Source of the DNA: Clostridium_AD sp050717515
GTDB taxonomy: Bacteria > Bacillota > Clostridia > Clostridiales > Clostridiaceae
DNA: 64,000 nt
Assembly (NCBI RefSeq): GCF_050717515.1
Contig: NZ_JBOITL010000036.1
Coordinates: 124,001-188,000, forward strand
Direction: 5' to 3'
Part shown: positions 45,081-52,738 of the stretch, piece by piece
How the letters are laid out: each line of letters starts with the position of its first letter
Numbering within the stretch: position 1 is the stretch's first letter
Program-made: the position numbers and the translations under genes
The notes under the pieces: model-generated
The model's database searches: none
Told to the model about the DNA's origin: nothing
The model's input: the letters and a program-made list of their open reading frames with translations, nothing else

Positions 45081-45893
45081 TCAATCTTTATCACTTATGC
45101 CTATTTCACTAATAATAAAATCCTTTAGTAATTCTAAATCAGCTATAGTATATTTTTTCTGTTTTTCATCAAAATAGCGTGAAGCCGTTGCATTTACAAC
45201 AATATATCTTACTTGATGTGGAAGCCGACTTTCTGCCCATAAACCTGCTTCGTATTTTGAAAGTATTTTTTTTTCAACTTTATATGACCATATGCGACAC
45301 AATGTTAAAATGTTACTGATAAAATAACTGCTACCATAATCACGAAAATCAAAGTCTTCTATATCCCTTGAAATTGAATTCCAAAAATCATATTCTGGAA
45401 CATCAGGAAAAACTTTATCAATAGGTCTTCCTAAGAGAGCAATACCACTTTGTTTTATTAGCTTAATGTGACAAGCAATATCTTCGTCCTCAAAATCTTT
45501 ATTTAAAATCCAATGGGTTAAATCCGCATCTTCAATCATTCTTCTATATTCATTTTCCCAATAATCACTAAAATGGAATTGACAAGGAGTTGGATGTTTC
45601 CAAGGCTTTAAATGTTCTGTAAATATTACAGATAGTTCAATAGGAGACGGTTGCTTATGTACTTCCATCATTTCCCTCGCTAATTCTAAGCGTTCAATAG
45701 ATGTAAGTTTTTTATCTGAGACTATTAAAATGTCAATATCACTTTTATCCTTAATAAAACAATTTAATACAACTGAGCCATGAAGGTAAATCCCAACAAG
45801 ACTATCATTTAATCGCTCAGAATATATTGATACCACACGTTCAATTTGCTTTTTTACATCTCTTGGTATTGTATAATAGTTATAAAAGCTCAT
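45081..45893 (-). CDS. Aminoglycoside-type nucleotidyltransferase (AadA/ANT(9)-like)
   Basis: A 270-residue protein. The N-terminal nucleotidyltransferase core has GIYLHGSVVLNCFIKDKSDIDILIV, the GS-x9-DxD motif, followed by PIELSVIFTEHLKPW and a C-terminal helical adenylyltransferase domain (DUF4111-like) with ILTLCRIWSYKVEKKILSKYEAGLWA. This is the layout of AadA/ANT enzymes that adenylylate spectinomycin or streptomycin. Resistance is not proven; chromosomal relatives vary. GGAGGTATAATAAACAAT precedes the ATG. Next to it lies a second small nucleotidyltransferase-like gene. Confidence 0.82.
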   Translation of the reverse strand: MSFYNYYTIPRDVKKQIERVVSIYSERLNDSLVGIYLHGSVVLNCFIKDKSDIDILIVSDKKLTSIERLELAREMMEVHKQPSPIELSVIFTEHLKPWKHPTPCQFHFSDYWENEYRRMIEDADLTHWILNKDFEDEDIACHIKLIKQSGIALLGRPIDKVFPDVPEYDFWNSISRDIEDFDFRDYGSSYFISNILTLCRIWSYKVEKKILSKYEAGLWAESRLPHQVRYIVVNATASRYFDEKQKKYTIADLELLKDFIISEIGISDKD

Positions 45894-45922
45894 ATTGTTT
45901 ATTATACCTCCATTCGCATGAA

Positions 45923-46309
45923 CTATTTTTCACTTTTGATATACTCTTCTATCATTTTTATATCTTGTATATCCTTTACTCTTCCTAACTCTGATTTTTG
46001 CTTTTTAATACTTTCTAAAGTACCTACAGGTAATTCATCAATGAATTCTATTTCATCAACAAACCAATTTTCTAGTATTTCTATTGTATCATTTATCTCC
46101 ATAATTCTTGAATTATCTTCCGCTACTCTGTACTTACAACCCTTTTTTAGAAAGTGTTCAATTAAATTAGTACTGCACCCTAGATCAATGTCATTTGTTC
46201 TTTCTTTAACTCCATGAAGTACTAATCCTGCACCAGAGGTTATCCAATATTCGCTTAAAGGCAAGTCCATATATTTAAGTATTTTAATTATATCCTCTTT
46301 ATATAACAT
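45923..46309 (-). CDS. Small nucleotidyltransferase-fold protein
   Basis: A 128-residue protein; start at the ATG at 46307-46309 (MLYKEDIIK) after TTGGAGGATAG. SGAGLVLHGVKERTNDIDLGC is the G-x-D-x-D core seen in AbiEii/DUF6036-type nucleotidyltransferases, and FVDEIEFIDELPVGTLESIKKQKS-like sequence matches their substrate helix. Such proteins occur as toxins, antitoxins or aminoglycoside-like transferases. The function is open. It is probably co-transcribed with 45081-45893. Confidence 0.65.
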   Translation of the reverse strand: MLYKEDIIKILKYMDLPLSEYWITSGAGLVLHGVKERTNDIDLGCSTNLIEHFLKKGCKYRVAEDNSRIMEINDTIEILENWFVDEIEFIDELPVGTLESIKKQKSELGRVKDIQDIKMIEEYIKSEK

Positions 46310-46369
46310 TTTACTATCCTCCAAATATATTTGTATATTAATCAATTCACCATATATACTTCAGGAGAT

Positions 46370-46535
46370 ACAGTTCTCCCTGTGCCCTATATAGTTGTCT
46401 GTGTACACTTCATCTTGCTGTCACGCTTCAATGAAACACTCGATATGAGTGATTCGTTAGACCTTTCTCAACAAGGTCTTTCACCTCGTAAGTAGATGCC
46501 ACTCTTTGCTTCGCGCATTAACGTTCCTTGTTGCC
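46370..46535. other. GC-richer structured non-coding stretch
   Basis: This gap is clearly less AT-rich than its surroundings and holds adjacent hairpins: CACTC-GATAT-GAGTG (46437-46451) and AGACCTT-TCTCAAC-AAGGTCT (46459-46479). No frame of coding quality is seen. It may be a remnant of an insertion element end or a structured RNA. The strand is not clear. Confidence 0.4.
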
Positions 46536-46542
46536 GATGTTC

Positions 46543-47010
46543 CTAAACCTTATCTACATTATCAATATATTTAGATAACCAAGACGATTCAACTGATAAT
46601 CCCCACCAATTAATAAGACCACCTTGTTTGTTTTTTATCTTAATAATAGCAAATACTGAATTATCATTTTTAGGCATAATGTTTATCTCTCGGGTTATTC
46701 CGTTAATATCGCTTTTGAAAAAAATAGTAACCGTAAAACCCTGTGAATAATTATTAGGGAATGATTTTTTCATATCTATTTTAGTGCTTTGAATAAGTTG
46801 GTCACTAATTTGTTTAGAGTCATTATACCCAATTTTATAGTCATAGGATAATCCCTTATTTCCTTCAAATACCCAAATTTTGTTCAAATCTATATCACTA
46901 AAGGTTAGTGCATTAATTAGTTTATGATTTTTACTTGATTTTCCTACAGCAATGAAACTCCCCCCAATTATTATAAAAATTATTGTTAGAAGTATAATTA
47001 TTTTTTTCAA
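46543..47010 (-). CDS. Exported or membrane-anchored protein, unknown
   Basis: A 155-residue protein starting at TTG 47008-47010 (AGGGGGGCTGCCA upstream). Residues 2-24 form a signal or anchor helix (IIILLTIIFIIIGGSFIAVG). The rest is a soluble beta-rich domain with no motif I recognise (NALTFSDIDLNKIWVFEG near the start, WWGLSVESSWLSKYIDNV at the end). A fragment of the cassette repeat lies directly upstream (47024-47047), as with other cargo genes here. Confidence 0.6.
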   Translation of the reverse strand: MKKIIILLTIIFIIIGGSFIAVGKSSKNHKLINALTFSDIDLNKIWVFEGNKGLSYDYKIGYNDSKQISDQLIQSTKIDMKKSFPNNYSQGFTVTIFFKSDINGITREINIMPKNDNSVFAIIKIKNKQGGLINWWGLSVESSWLSKYIDNVDKV

Positions 47011-47023
47011 TGGCAGCCCCCCT

Positions 47024-47047
47024 ACTTTTATTGTTTGTGACGTCTAA
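47024..47047. repeat. Intergenic repeat family 1, copy E (fragment)
   Basis: The 24-bp stretch ACTTTTATTGTTTGTGACGT followed by CTAA matches the final part of the larger repeats at 48525, 49240 and 50677. It lies just upstream of the 46543-47010 start. Confidence 0.7.
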
Positions 47048-47088
47048 GTAGAATATTGTTTATTAACTCTGATTAACTAAGCATTTTA

Positions 47089-47424
47089 TTAGTACTGAAA
47101 TTTTCTTTCTGATACAATAACAATCCACTTTGACAAAGCAGTTTTACTAAACAGAACATTATTGTCAATGTTGTAATATGGTATTCCTATCTCATCCATT
47201 GATTTAGAATTACCTACTAATGATTTTAGTTTTGTTTCTGAAATTTTCAAGAAAACTGTAGCCTCTGAAAAGGATAGTATGTCCTCACTGCTTTTTTGTT
47301 CTGTAGAAATTTGCTTGTTTGATTTTTCTAATGCCAATATAGATTTACCTACAAAGACGCCACTAAAAGTAATTGATATACTTAATAGTATGACTGATAA
47401 AAACAACCACTTTTCTGATTTCAT
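47089..47424 (-). CDS. Membrane-anchored protein with excisionase-like helix-turn-helix
   Basis: A 111-residue protein with an N-terminal membrane segment (WLFLSVILLSISITFSGVFVG) and a C-terminal region SFSEATVFLKISETKLKSLV followed by GIPYYNIDNNVLFSKTALSKWI, the pattern of MerR/excisionase-type helix-turn-helix domains. An anchored DNA-binding protein is unusual but recurs in clostridial accessory regions. AGAAGGGGGATAATTAGAA precedes the ATG. Target unknown. Confidence 0.6.
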   Translation of the reverse strand: MKSEKWLFLSVILLSISITFSGVFVGKSILALEKSNKQISTEQKSSEDILSFSEATVFLKISETKLKSLVGNSKSMDEIGIPYYNIDNNVLFSKTALSKWIVIVSERKFQY

Positions 47425-47483
47425 TTCTAATTATCCCCCTTCTCGTATAATAAAATATAGATATGCAAAAATCAATTTAACTA

Positions 47484-47666
47484 TTACGTCACAGTATAGG
47501 ATTTCGATTTAATATTACCATAATTTAGTATAAATATAAAGATTTTATATTTCTTAGTATTCACGCCAGCATATATAGCCTTGAATTGTCCTTTTGAAAA
47601 GGTTTTAACCTCACAATCGAATAAGAATTCTCTTAAAACATCGTTTAATTCCAACAAAAAAAACAC
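47484..47666 (-). pseudogene. Tyrosine recombinase N-terminal remnant
   Basis: A 60-residue frame starting at GTG 47664-47666 (or the nearby TTG). Its beginning LNDVLREFLFDCEVKTFSKG parallels the integrase at 56463-57016 (INDALKEFIFDCEIRKINPR), and the preceding DNA also matches (GGAGGTG and a T-run). After about 25 residues the similarity stops and the catalytic domain is absent. It is a fossil of a SAM-like integrase domain. Confidence 0.6.
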
Positions 47667-47734
47667 CTCCAGATATATATAGCTTTATACATACATCTAA
47701 AAGTGTTATTTGCCATCATGAATCAATGAAACCA

Positions 47735-47771
47735 CGTATGCCATCATCGTGATAAACGTTTACCACAACGC
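47735..47771. repeat. Direct repeats upstream of recombinase remnant (att-like)
   Basis: CGTATGCCATCATCG (47735-47749) and CGTTTACCACAACGC (47757-47771) resemble the pair CGT(A/T)TACCATCATA at 57103 and 57133 beside the second recombinase. A CAACGCATGCGTTG palindrome overlaps. Possible recombinase-binding sites. Confidence 0.45.
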
Positions 47772-47861
47772 ATGCGTTGGTATGCCTGTTGATGCGGTAC
47801 ATTGTCCATTTATTAATATTGTATGTCCGAATCTTACTGCTATTTTCTTAAATTTAATCAT
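47760..47861 (-). pseudogene. 5' stub of a phage endolysin (amidase) gene
   Basis: ATG 47859-47861, after AGGAAAGG, opens a 33-residue frame, MIKFKKIAVRFGHTILINGQ then CTASTGIPTHALW. KIAVR-x-GHT resembles the beginning of clostridial phage N-acetylmuramoyl-L-alanine amidases, and the gene lies directly after the XhlA/holin gene, where an endolysin is expected. The rest is missing and the frame ends inside the recombinase direct repeats, so the gene was cut at the probable recombination site. Confidence 0.5.
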
Positions 47862-47881
47862 AATTATCATCCTTTCCTATT

Positions 47882-48133
47882 TTAAAATAATCCACTTTGA
47901 ATTGCATAAAAAAAGAACCCAAGTAAACTTGTTACCCAAATTTCCATAAACCATTTCATTGTGCTTGTTAGATTCTTTATGTTTTCACATAAATTTTTAA
48001 TTTCTACTTTAAACTCACTTTGAGCTTGCTCTAATTTATCAATCCTCTCTGAGTGATTATTTATCCTAGTGTCATGTGTTATTAATCTTTCATCTATCCT
48101 CTTATGTTTTTCTACACATACGTCATCATTCAT
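47882..48133 (-). CDS. XhlA-like phage lysis-associated membrane protein
   Basis: An 83-residue protein with an N-terminal coiled coil (RIDERLITHDTRINNHSERI) and a C-terminal membrane helix (EIWVTSLLGFFFYAIQSGLF). This is the layout of hemolysin XhlA, which sits in the membrane and works with phage holin/amidase in lysis. GGAGGTGCATC precedes the ATG. It follows the cargo genes of the prophage remnant and precedes the endolysin stub. Confidence 0.8.
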   Translation of the reverse strand: MNDDVCVEKHKRIDERLITHDTRINNHSERIDKLEQAQSEFKVEIKNLCENIKNLTSTMKWFMEIWVTSLLGFFFYAIQSGLF

Positions 48134-48209
48134 GATGCACCTCCAATATTTTTTTAAATTAAAAAGAGGACTATAAAAGTCCTCTTAGTTGATTTGATAC
48201 GATAAATTA

Positions 48210-48374
48210 TTAACTTCTGTTTATTAATCTATCATATTCGTTTAGTAGATCATCTAGCTTTTGGCTAAGCACTACTAATTCTGGGTCAGTTAACTTTTCT
48301 TTTTCATTCATTAACTGATGCATTAAAGCTCTGAGTTCTTCATTTTTTTGTGTTATTTCTTTCAATTGTGCCAT
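48210..48374 (-). CDS. Spo0E-family aspartyl-phosphate phosphatase
   Basis: A 54-residue helical hairpin protein that dephosphorylates Spo0A-P or a similar response regulator, delaying sporulation. The start is the ATG at 48372-48374 (MAQLKEITQ), after GGAAGGGGGGATATT. The signature LRALMHQLMNEKEKLTDPEL and VVLSQKLDDLLNEYDRL matches the family, including the conserved S-Q-x-L-D-x-L-L-N-x-Y motif. It is carried in a prophage context, where it could alter host sporulation. Confidence 0.87.
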   Translation of the reverse strand: MAQLKEITQKNEELRALMHQLMNEKEKLTDPELVVLSQKLDDLLNEYDRLINRS

Positions 48375-48524
48375 AATATCCCCCCTTCCACTAACAATTG
48401 TAGCGAAAGCAGGAATATGATTGTATATAATTGTAAATACCTTGATTTCTATAAAAATAAGCAAAATAAAAAGACTATTTAAAGTCCACTATTTTGCTTT
48501 TTAAAATTGTTGAGTTGTGTCGCG

Positions 48525-48585
48525 ATAGTTTCCTAAGTCGTCACAAGTAAAAACGCCACAAACTTTTATCGTTTGTGACGTCTAA
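48525..48585. repeat. Intergenic repeat family 1, copy D (half)
   Basis: The second half of the repeat (ATAGTTTCCTAAGTCGTCAC through GTTTGTGACG-TCTAA) is present with its hairpin CCACAAAC/GTTTGTG. It lies between the GNAT gene and the Spo0E-like gene. On the minus strand the hairpin is followed by GTTTTT and can terminate the GNAT transcript. Confidence 0.85.
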
Positions 48586-48653
48586 ACAGAAAAATGCGAA
48601 ACAACTGAGTCTAAAATTATGTTAATTCAAATCTACAAATTGGAATTTAACGC

Positions 48654-49169
48654 TTATAAGGTTTTCCAATATCTCCTTGTTATTATTTTCTGTCCATCTA
48701 TAAGGTTCTCTACTTTATCTTGGAGTACCATATCATTCTTTTCCATTATTTTAGCAGAAGCAATGTTATCATCATCACAAGTGATTAGAACTTTTGAAAT
48801 ATCCATCTTCTTTGCTTTTTCTAACGCCAGTTTAAGCATAAAAGTTCCATAGCTTTTATTCCATTCAGAATAGCGAATACCATACCCTATATGACCACCA
48901 TCTCGTAGTAGTGAATCCGTGAGATAATGTCTAATGCTGATTTCGCCTATAAAGAAGTCTTTTTCATCATCAACCAACCAAAAATAATTCGACCCAACCC
49001 TATTTGGTTGCAGATTACGCGAATTTTTGTAATTATCGTATTTTATAAATATATCATAGGACCTTGTATCATCAAATGCATATGTTGTGACGTGGTTATC
49101 CTCATATTCGTCATATGCTTCAATATATGATTTCAAGTATTTTTCATTCGGTTCTGTAAGTCTAATCAT
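48654..49169 (-). CDS. GNAT-family N-acetyltransferase
   Basis: A 171-residue acetyl-CoA-dependent transferase. The start is the ATG at 49167-49169 (MIRLTEPNEKYLKSY) with GAGGGGGATAGTT upstream. YFWLVDDEKDFFIGEISIRH and GGHIGYGIRYSEWNKSYGTF form the central beta strands and CoA loop, and KVLITCDDDNIASAKIMEKN is the conserved GNAT C-terminal motif. It resembles predicted acetyltransferases of small molecules. Flanked by repeat copies A and D. Confidence 0.85.
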   Translation of the reverse strand: MIRLTEPNEKYLKSYIEAYDEYEDNHVTTYAFDDTRSYDIFIKYDNYKNSRNLQPNRVGSNYFWLVDDEKDFFIGEISIRHYLTDSLLRDGGHIGYGIRYSEWNKSYGTFMLKLALEKAKKMDISKVLITCDDDNIASAKIMEKNDMVLQDKVENLIDGQKIITRRYWKTL

Positions 49170-49239
49170 AACTATCCCCCTCGATAAAATACTATTTGTC
49201 TGCATATTTTGTAAATAATCTTTACTTCGTCTTTGAATA

Positions 49240-49371
49240 CGATTCCGAATCTTTATTACCATTATATAACATAACAGTAAGAATTGGAATAGTCCAAACT
49301 TTACTGCACCATAGTTTCCTAAGTCGTCATAAGTAAAAACGCCACAAACTTTTATTTTTTGTGACGGCTAA
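49240..49371. repeat. Intergenic repeat family 1, copy A (full)
   Basis: A 132-bp repeat running from the GATTCCGAATC palindrome (from CGATTCC at 49240), through a CAGTAA...TTGG/CCAA...TTACTG imperfect hairpin, to the CGCCACAAAC/GTTTGTGACG hairpin and TAA-like end. On the minus strand it begins with a terminator-like hairpin and carries TTGGAC, 18 bp, TATGTT and a further TATAAT toward the GNAT gene. Very close to copy B. Confidence 0.9.
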
Positions 49372-49507
49372 TAAGAATATTGCTCATCAACAAAAGTAGA
49401 TACTTTTATTTTATTTTTTGTGAAAAAATCATAAACGACCGTTTTTGATACAGTAATTTTTTAATATATTACATTTGTGAATTTCTATTCTCTCCAAATT
49501 AAAGCTC

Positions 49508-49774
49508 CTACATCCAAAGAATTATTGGCCAAAATAATAATATAAAATTAATTGCTATTAACAGTAACCCTAATTTTGTTTTGTGTTTAATTAATCCAAC
49601 TATTGAAAGTATTCCACCAATAATTGCAAATATAAATGGTCCATAATATAATAAAAAGCCTTCTAAATGTGTAGAATGAGTCGGTATTAGTTGAATAAAC
49701 TCATTTACTAATACCAAAAGGGATACTATTAAAATACCTAATGAACATTTTGTAAATATGTTTTCTTTTTTCAT
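49508..49774 (-). CDS. Small three-helix membrane protein
   Basis: An 88-residue membrane protein starting at the ATG at 49772-49774 (MKKENIFTKCSLG) after TTAAGGAGGTATCCT. Three hydrophobic segments are visible: SLGILIVSLLVLVNEFIQLI, LLYYGPFIFAIIGGILSIVGL and LGLLLIAINFILLFWPIILWM. No family is recognised. It is paired with 49814-50005 and is probably in one message with the DUF3888 gene. Confidence 0.6.
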   Translation of the reverse strand: MKKENIFTKCSLGILIVSLLVLVNEFIQLIPTHSTHLEGFLLYYGPFIFAIIGGILSIVGLIKHKTKLGLLLIAINFILLFWPIILWM

Positions 49775-49813
49775 AGGATACCTCCTTAAACTATAAATAA
49801 TTTTCACTTTACT

Positions 49814-50005
49814 TTACTGTGACGTATTATATTTATTTTTACAAAAATACTTTATTGCCGAACCAATTAGTACATCCAAATATAAAATCATACTTGTTAC
49901 TAATAAATTTTTTCTATGATTTGACCAATAACTTAGAACCACTATAAAGGGTATACATGAAACTATAGCCAGAGGTTTCAACATATAATTTAAAAATTTC
50001 TTCAT
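49814..50005 (-). CDS. Small membrane protein, unknown
   Basis: A 63-residue protein with two hydrophobic segments (LAIVSCIPFIVVLSYW and VTSMILYLDVLIGSAI), a basic C-terminus and a good ribosome site (AATGAGGTGAACTT). It sits between DUF3888 and another small membrane protein. No function can be given. Confidence 0.55.
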   Translation of the reverse strand: MKKFLNYMLKPLAIVSCIPFIVVLSYWSNHRKNLLVTSMILYLDVLIGSAIKYFCKNKYNTSQ

Positions 50006-50088
50006 AAGTTCACCTCATTTTAATTGATGTACAATATTTTACCAGTGTGACAGACTTTAAGAACATTCCGAACATATTAACATTTATA

Positions 50089-50565
50089 TTAAGGCAATTT
50101 TTTCTTTATAATATCTTGATAATACGGTGGTAACTCAGAACTATTGATATGTTCGAATTTCTCTACTTTTACATTATCAACTGGATTTACTCTTAAAGTA
50201 ATATAATCAGTTCCAACATCAAGGTGTGGACCTACATATGGATGGATCTTTATTTTTAATCGAAAATCAAATCCTCTATAACCATTAACTCGATCAACCT
50301 TTAATATGTAAACACCATATGGCGCTACGCCAGGTAAAGTAGTTAAATATTCTTTGTAGTATTTGTCTACTTCATCTTGGATATAGGGTAAAAGTAAAGT
50401 CATAAAAATGTCTTGATACAATTCTTCTCGTGATTTCTCTGGTGGAATGTATGGGCTGCTGACTAAAGGCTTTATTCTATCTACGCCTACATAAGCATAG
50501 CAGTTAGATGCTGGACTGAAAACAAACACTAGTGTCATAAATGCTATTATTGCTTTTTTCTTCAT
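50089..50565 (-). CDS. DUF3888 secreted protein
   Basis: A 158-residue exported protein; start ATG 50563-50565 (MKKKAIIAF) after GGAGGGTGTTATCA. Signal peptide AFMTLVFVFSPASNCYA. The mature part with EELYQDIFMTLLLPYIQDEV, LPGVAPYGVYILKVDRVNGY, YVGPHLDVGTDYITLRVNP and VKVEKFEHINSSELPPYYQ matches the DUF3888 family of clostridia, whose role is unknown. Flanked by repeat copy B upstream. Confidence 0.8.
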   Translation of the reverse strand: MKKKAIIAFMTLVFVFSPASNCYAYVGVDRIKPLVSSPYIPPEKSREELYQDIFMTLLLPYIQDEVDKYYKEYLTTLPGVAPYGVYILKVDRVNGYRGFDFRLKIKIHPYVGPHLDVGTDYITLRVNPVDNVKVEKFEHINSSELPPYYQDIIKKKLP

Positions 50566-50676
50566 TGATAACACCCTCCTCAGTAACTTTTATAATAGTA
50601 TTTCCTATTTATAAAAATTACTGATTGGCAATTGTTTCATAAATATTTGTACCTGTTATTAATTCGCTGTTTTCTA

Positions 50677-50808
50677 CGATTCCGAATCATTATTACCATT
50701 ATATAACATAACAGTAAGGATTGGAATAGTCCAAACTTTACTGCACCATATTTTCCTAAGTCGTCACAAGTAAAAACGCCACAAACTTTTATTGTTTGTG
50801 ACGTCTAA
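50677..50808. repeat. Intergenic repeat family 1, copy B (full)
   Basis: A 132-bp copy nearly identical to 49240-49371, with the same palindrome, imperfect hairpin and CACAAAC/GTTTGTG terminator-like hairpin. It lies between the lipoprotein gene (upstream on the minus strand) and the DUF3888 gene. Confidence 0.9.
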
Positions 50809-50838
50809 TTAGAAACATCCGAATTAACAAATTCTAAA

Positions 50839-51363
50839 TTAGTACTGTATTTTTTTTAATGTACCTTTCTCTATATGCAATTCAAGATTAATATCTGCTT
50901 CATTGTAGCCTACTACTTTTATACGGTTATTACCTTTCTTAATGGGTACAGTTATTGATGCTGGTCCCTTTATAGTAGCTTTCGCTGTATTTTCTACAAG
51001 ATCAACAACTGTATTGTCAGGTAATATTAAAACAATTTTTGCCTTTTCGCTTTTTACTGATAAGCTATATGGAACTTTCAAATCAAAATCTGTACTACTT
51101 TCGTATGTCCAAATAGTTCCACTTCCACTTAATTTCAATTTCCCCTTATATGTTCCTGATTCTATTGTTTCATTAGTTCCATCTAATATAGTATGACCCT
51201 TATCTATGGAATAAAAATCAGATTCATCTGCTATTTCACTATTGTCATTATAGATTTTATTAAATTTATCCATATTAATATCATTATTGCTACCACATCC
51301 AATTAATAGGATGAGAGTCATAATTACCATAGCGATTAATACTGTTCTTTTTTTAGTAATCAT
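50839..51363 (-). CDS. Predicted lipoprotein, unknown
   Basis: A 174-residue protein starting ATG 51361-51363 (MITKKRTVL), AGAAAGGAGAATAAAA upstream. The N-terminus VLIAMVIMTLILLIGCGSN carries a lipobox (LIGC), so it is probably an outer-surface lipoprotein. The mature part is beta-rich with GTYKGKLKLSGSGTIWTYES, VDLVENTAKATIKGPASITV and GNNRIKVVGYNEADINLELH, a repeated beta-sandwich look. No family recognised. Flanked by repeat copies B and C. Confidence 0.65.
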   Translation of the reverse strand: MITKKRTVLIAMVIMTLILLIGCGSNNDINMDKFNKIYNDNSEIADESDFYSIDKGHTILDGTNETIESGTYKGKLKLSGSGTIWTYESSTDFDLKVPYSLSVKSEKAKIVLILPDNTVVDLVENTAKATIKGPASITVPIKKGNNRIKVVGYNEADINLELHIEKGTLKKIQY

Positions 51364-51408
51364 TTTTATTCTCCTTTCTATAAAATAAATAATCTTCATC
51401 ATTTTCAA

Positions 51409-51495
51409 CGATTCCGAATCATTGTTACCATTATATAACATAACAGTAAAAATTGGAATAGTCCAAACTTTACTGTACCATATATTCCTAAATCG
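51409..51495. repeat. Intergenic repeat family 1, copy C (first half)
   Basis: The first 87 bp of the repeat are kept, from CGATTCCGAATC to the CACCATA-like end. Then, instead of the terminator hairpin, the stop codon and 3' end of the small tail gene 51488-51643 begin, so the prophage tail module and the cargo array join inside the repeat. Confidence 0.85.
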
Positions 51496-51643
51496 CAACA
51501 ATTTCTCCTGTAGCCAAATACATAGCAACACTGCCTCTATAATTCTCAGGTACTACTTTCTTTGTGCTACCTTCCACTGGTTCCAAATCCCACACATTTA
51601 CCTTAACCAAATAACCATAAGCCTTTATTAAATAATCTTTCAT
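51488..51643 (-). CDS. Small phage tail-region protein
   Basis: A 51-residue frame (MKDYLIKAYGYLVKVNVWDL ... GEIVAI) with GGAGGCAAAATAAT before the ATG. It directly follows 51645-51911 and its stop codon lies in repeat copy C. Small proteins of this kind follow the tail-fibre genes in clostridial prophages. The function is unknown. Confidence 0.6.
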   Translation of the reverse strand: MKDYLIKAYGYLVKVNVWDLEPVEGSTKKVVPENYRGSVAMYLATGEIVAI

Positions 51644-51644
51644 A

Positions 51645-51911
51645 TTATTTTGCCTCCAATTCATTTATTTTTTGTGATAATTCTATTATAAGTTCAGCCA
51701 TCTCAACTTTGGCTAAGTCAACTGGTTGGAATATTATTGGTTCTAGATGTTCGCTAAATGTCTTAGTTTTCTCGTCATAATCCCAACCACCTTCAATACC
51801 CTCATTACCAGTTATTTCTACCAAAACAATGTTTGATGCAAAATCGGGCTTTTCTTCTGCTTCAAAAATCCAATGTGCTCTGTTGCCTACTATTTGTGCG
51901 AATTTTTTCAT
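51645..51911 (-). CDS. Phage tail-associated protein, unknown
   Basis: An 88-residue protein, FAQIVGNRAHWIFEAEEKPD, NEGIEGGWDYDEKTKTFSEH and a helical C-terminus. The W-x-F and G-W-D-Y segments are reminiscent of small tail-assembly proteins that come after a tail fibre. It overlaps the next gene closely and shares the operon with 51929-52738. AAGGGGGAAATAAATT precedes the ATG. Confidence 0.6.
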   Translation of the reverse strand: MKKFAQIVGNRAHWIFEAEEKPDFASNIVLVEITGNEGIEGGWDYDEKTKTFSEHLEPIIFQPVDLAKVEMAELIIELSQKINELEAK

Positions 51912-51928
51912 AATTTATTTCCCCCTTA

Positions 51929-52738
51929 TTAACTCCAAATTATAGTCAAGGCACCATTTTTGCCAGCTGAACCCCCTTGCCCACCTGTGCCTCCTTGCCC
52001 ACCTTGACTATATAGGCTCGACATACCAAGAGTGCCCGCATTTCCATAAGCGCCTGCCACACCATAAACACTACCGCCTTGACCCCCTTGCCCACCATTA
52101 CCGCCTTTGTCTGTGCCATTCCAACTATTACCACCTGCACCTCCTTGACCTCCTTGACCTCCTTGACCTCCTTGACCTCCTTGACCGCCTGCTCCAACAG
52201 TTATTAGCATAACTTCTCCTGGAGTAACCATTACAGGAGAATTAAATATCGTACCACCACAATATCCATAATCTCCACTTGCTCCATCTGGGCCTTTGAG
52301 ACTGTAAGTGCCAGGCGATGAACCACCTGAACCACCTAAACCACCACTTCCACCATTACTGCCGCCAAGGCCATATCTACTCCAACCACTGGTATCCTTC
52401 AGATTATTACTATAAATTGATAACAATGACCCAAAACTTGTTACGCCACCATTATTTTGGCTTCCTGGGTAACCCATAGAACCATCGGCACCTCGACTTC
52501 CAGAATAGGAAGTTCCTGAACCACCTGTACCTCCTTGGCCGCCGGTGCTTCCATTTCCACCTGAAATTGCGGATATATGGACAACAAAAACTCCTTCTGG
52601 AACTTTCCACTGATATGTTCCAGGGGATATAAACGAGGCGCTCTTAACGTTACTCTTAACAGCGGCCAATATATTGTCAGCTGTAGTTTTAACTAAATCC
52701 AATGTTACCTTATCTGCAATAAAAATTTCTCCTACCAA
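51929..52738 (-). CDS. Glycine-rich phage tail/appendage protein
   Basis: A 269-residue protein starting at TTG 52736-52738 (GGAGGTTTTATAA upstream), adjacent to the stop of the tail gene upstream. Residues 1-60 end in SPGTYQWKVPEGVFVVHISA, a typical glycine-rich-domain entry; from about residue 60 the protein is a run of GGxGG units (GGQGGQGG repeated several times). Such polyglycine sandwich domains form adhesive tips in phage tail fibres. The DNA contains 9-bp GGTCAAGGA-type tandem units near 52142-52190, prone to slippage. Confidence 0.8.
   Translation of the reverse strand: MVGEIFIADKVTLDLVKTTADNILAAVKSNVKSASFISPGTYQWKVPEGVFVVHISAISGGNGSTGGQGGTGGSGTSYSGSRGADGSMGYPGSQNNGGVTSFGSLLSIYSNNLKDTSGWSRYGLGGSNGGSGGLGGSGGSSPGTYSLKGPDGASGDYGYCGGTIFNSPVMVTPGEVMLITVGAGGQGGQGGQGGQGGQGGAGGNSWNGTDKGGNGGQGGQGGSVYGVAGAYGNAGTLGMSSLYSQGGQGGTGGQGGSAGKNGALTIIWS

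Noticed and set aside
47024..51495. Integron cassette array
   Set aside because: The repeats lack the GTTRRRY and RYYYAAC core sites of attC, and no IntI-type integrase is present; genes carry promoter-like boxes, unlike typical cassettes.
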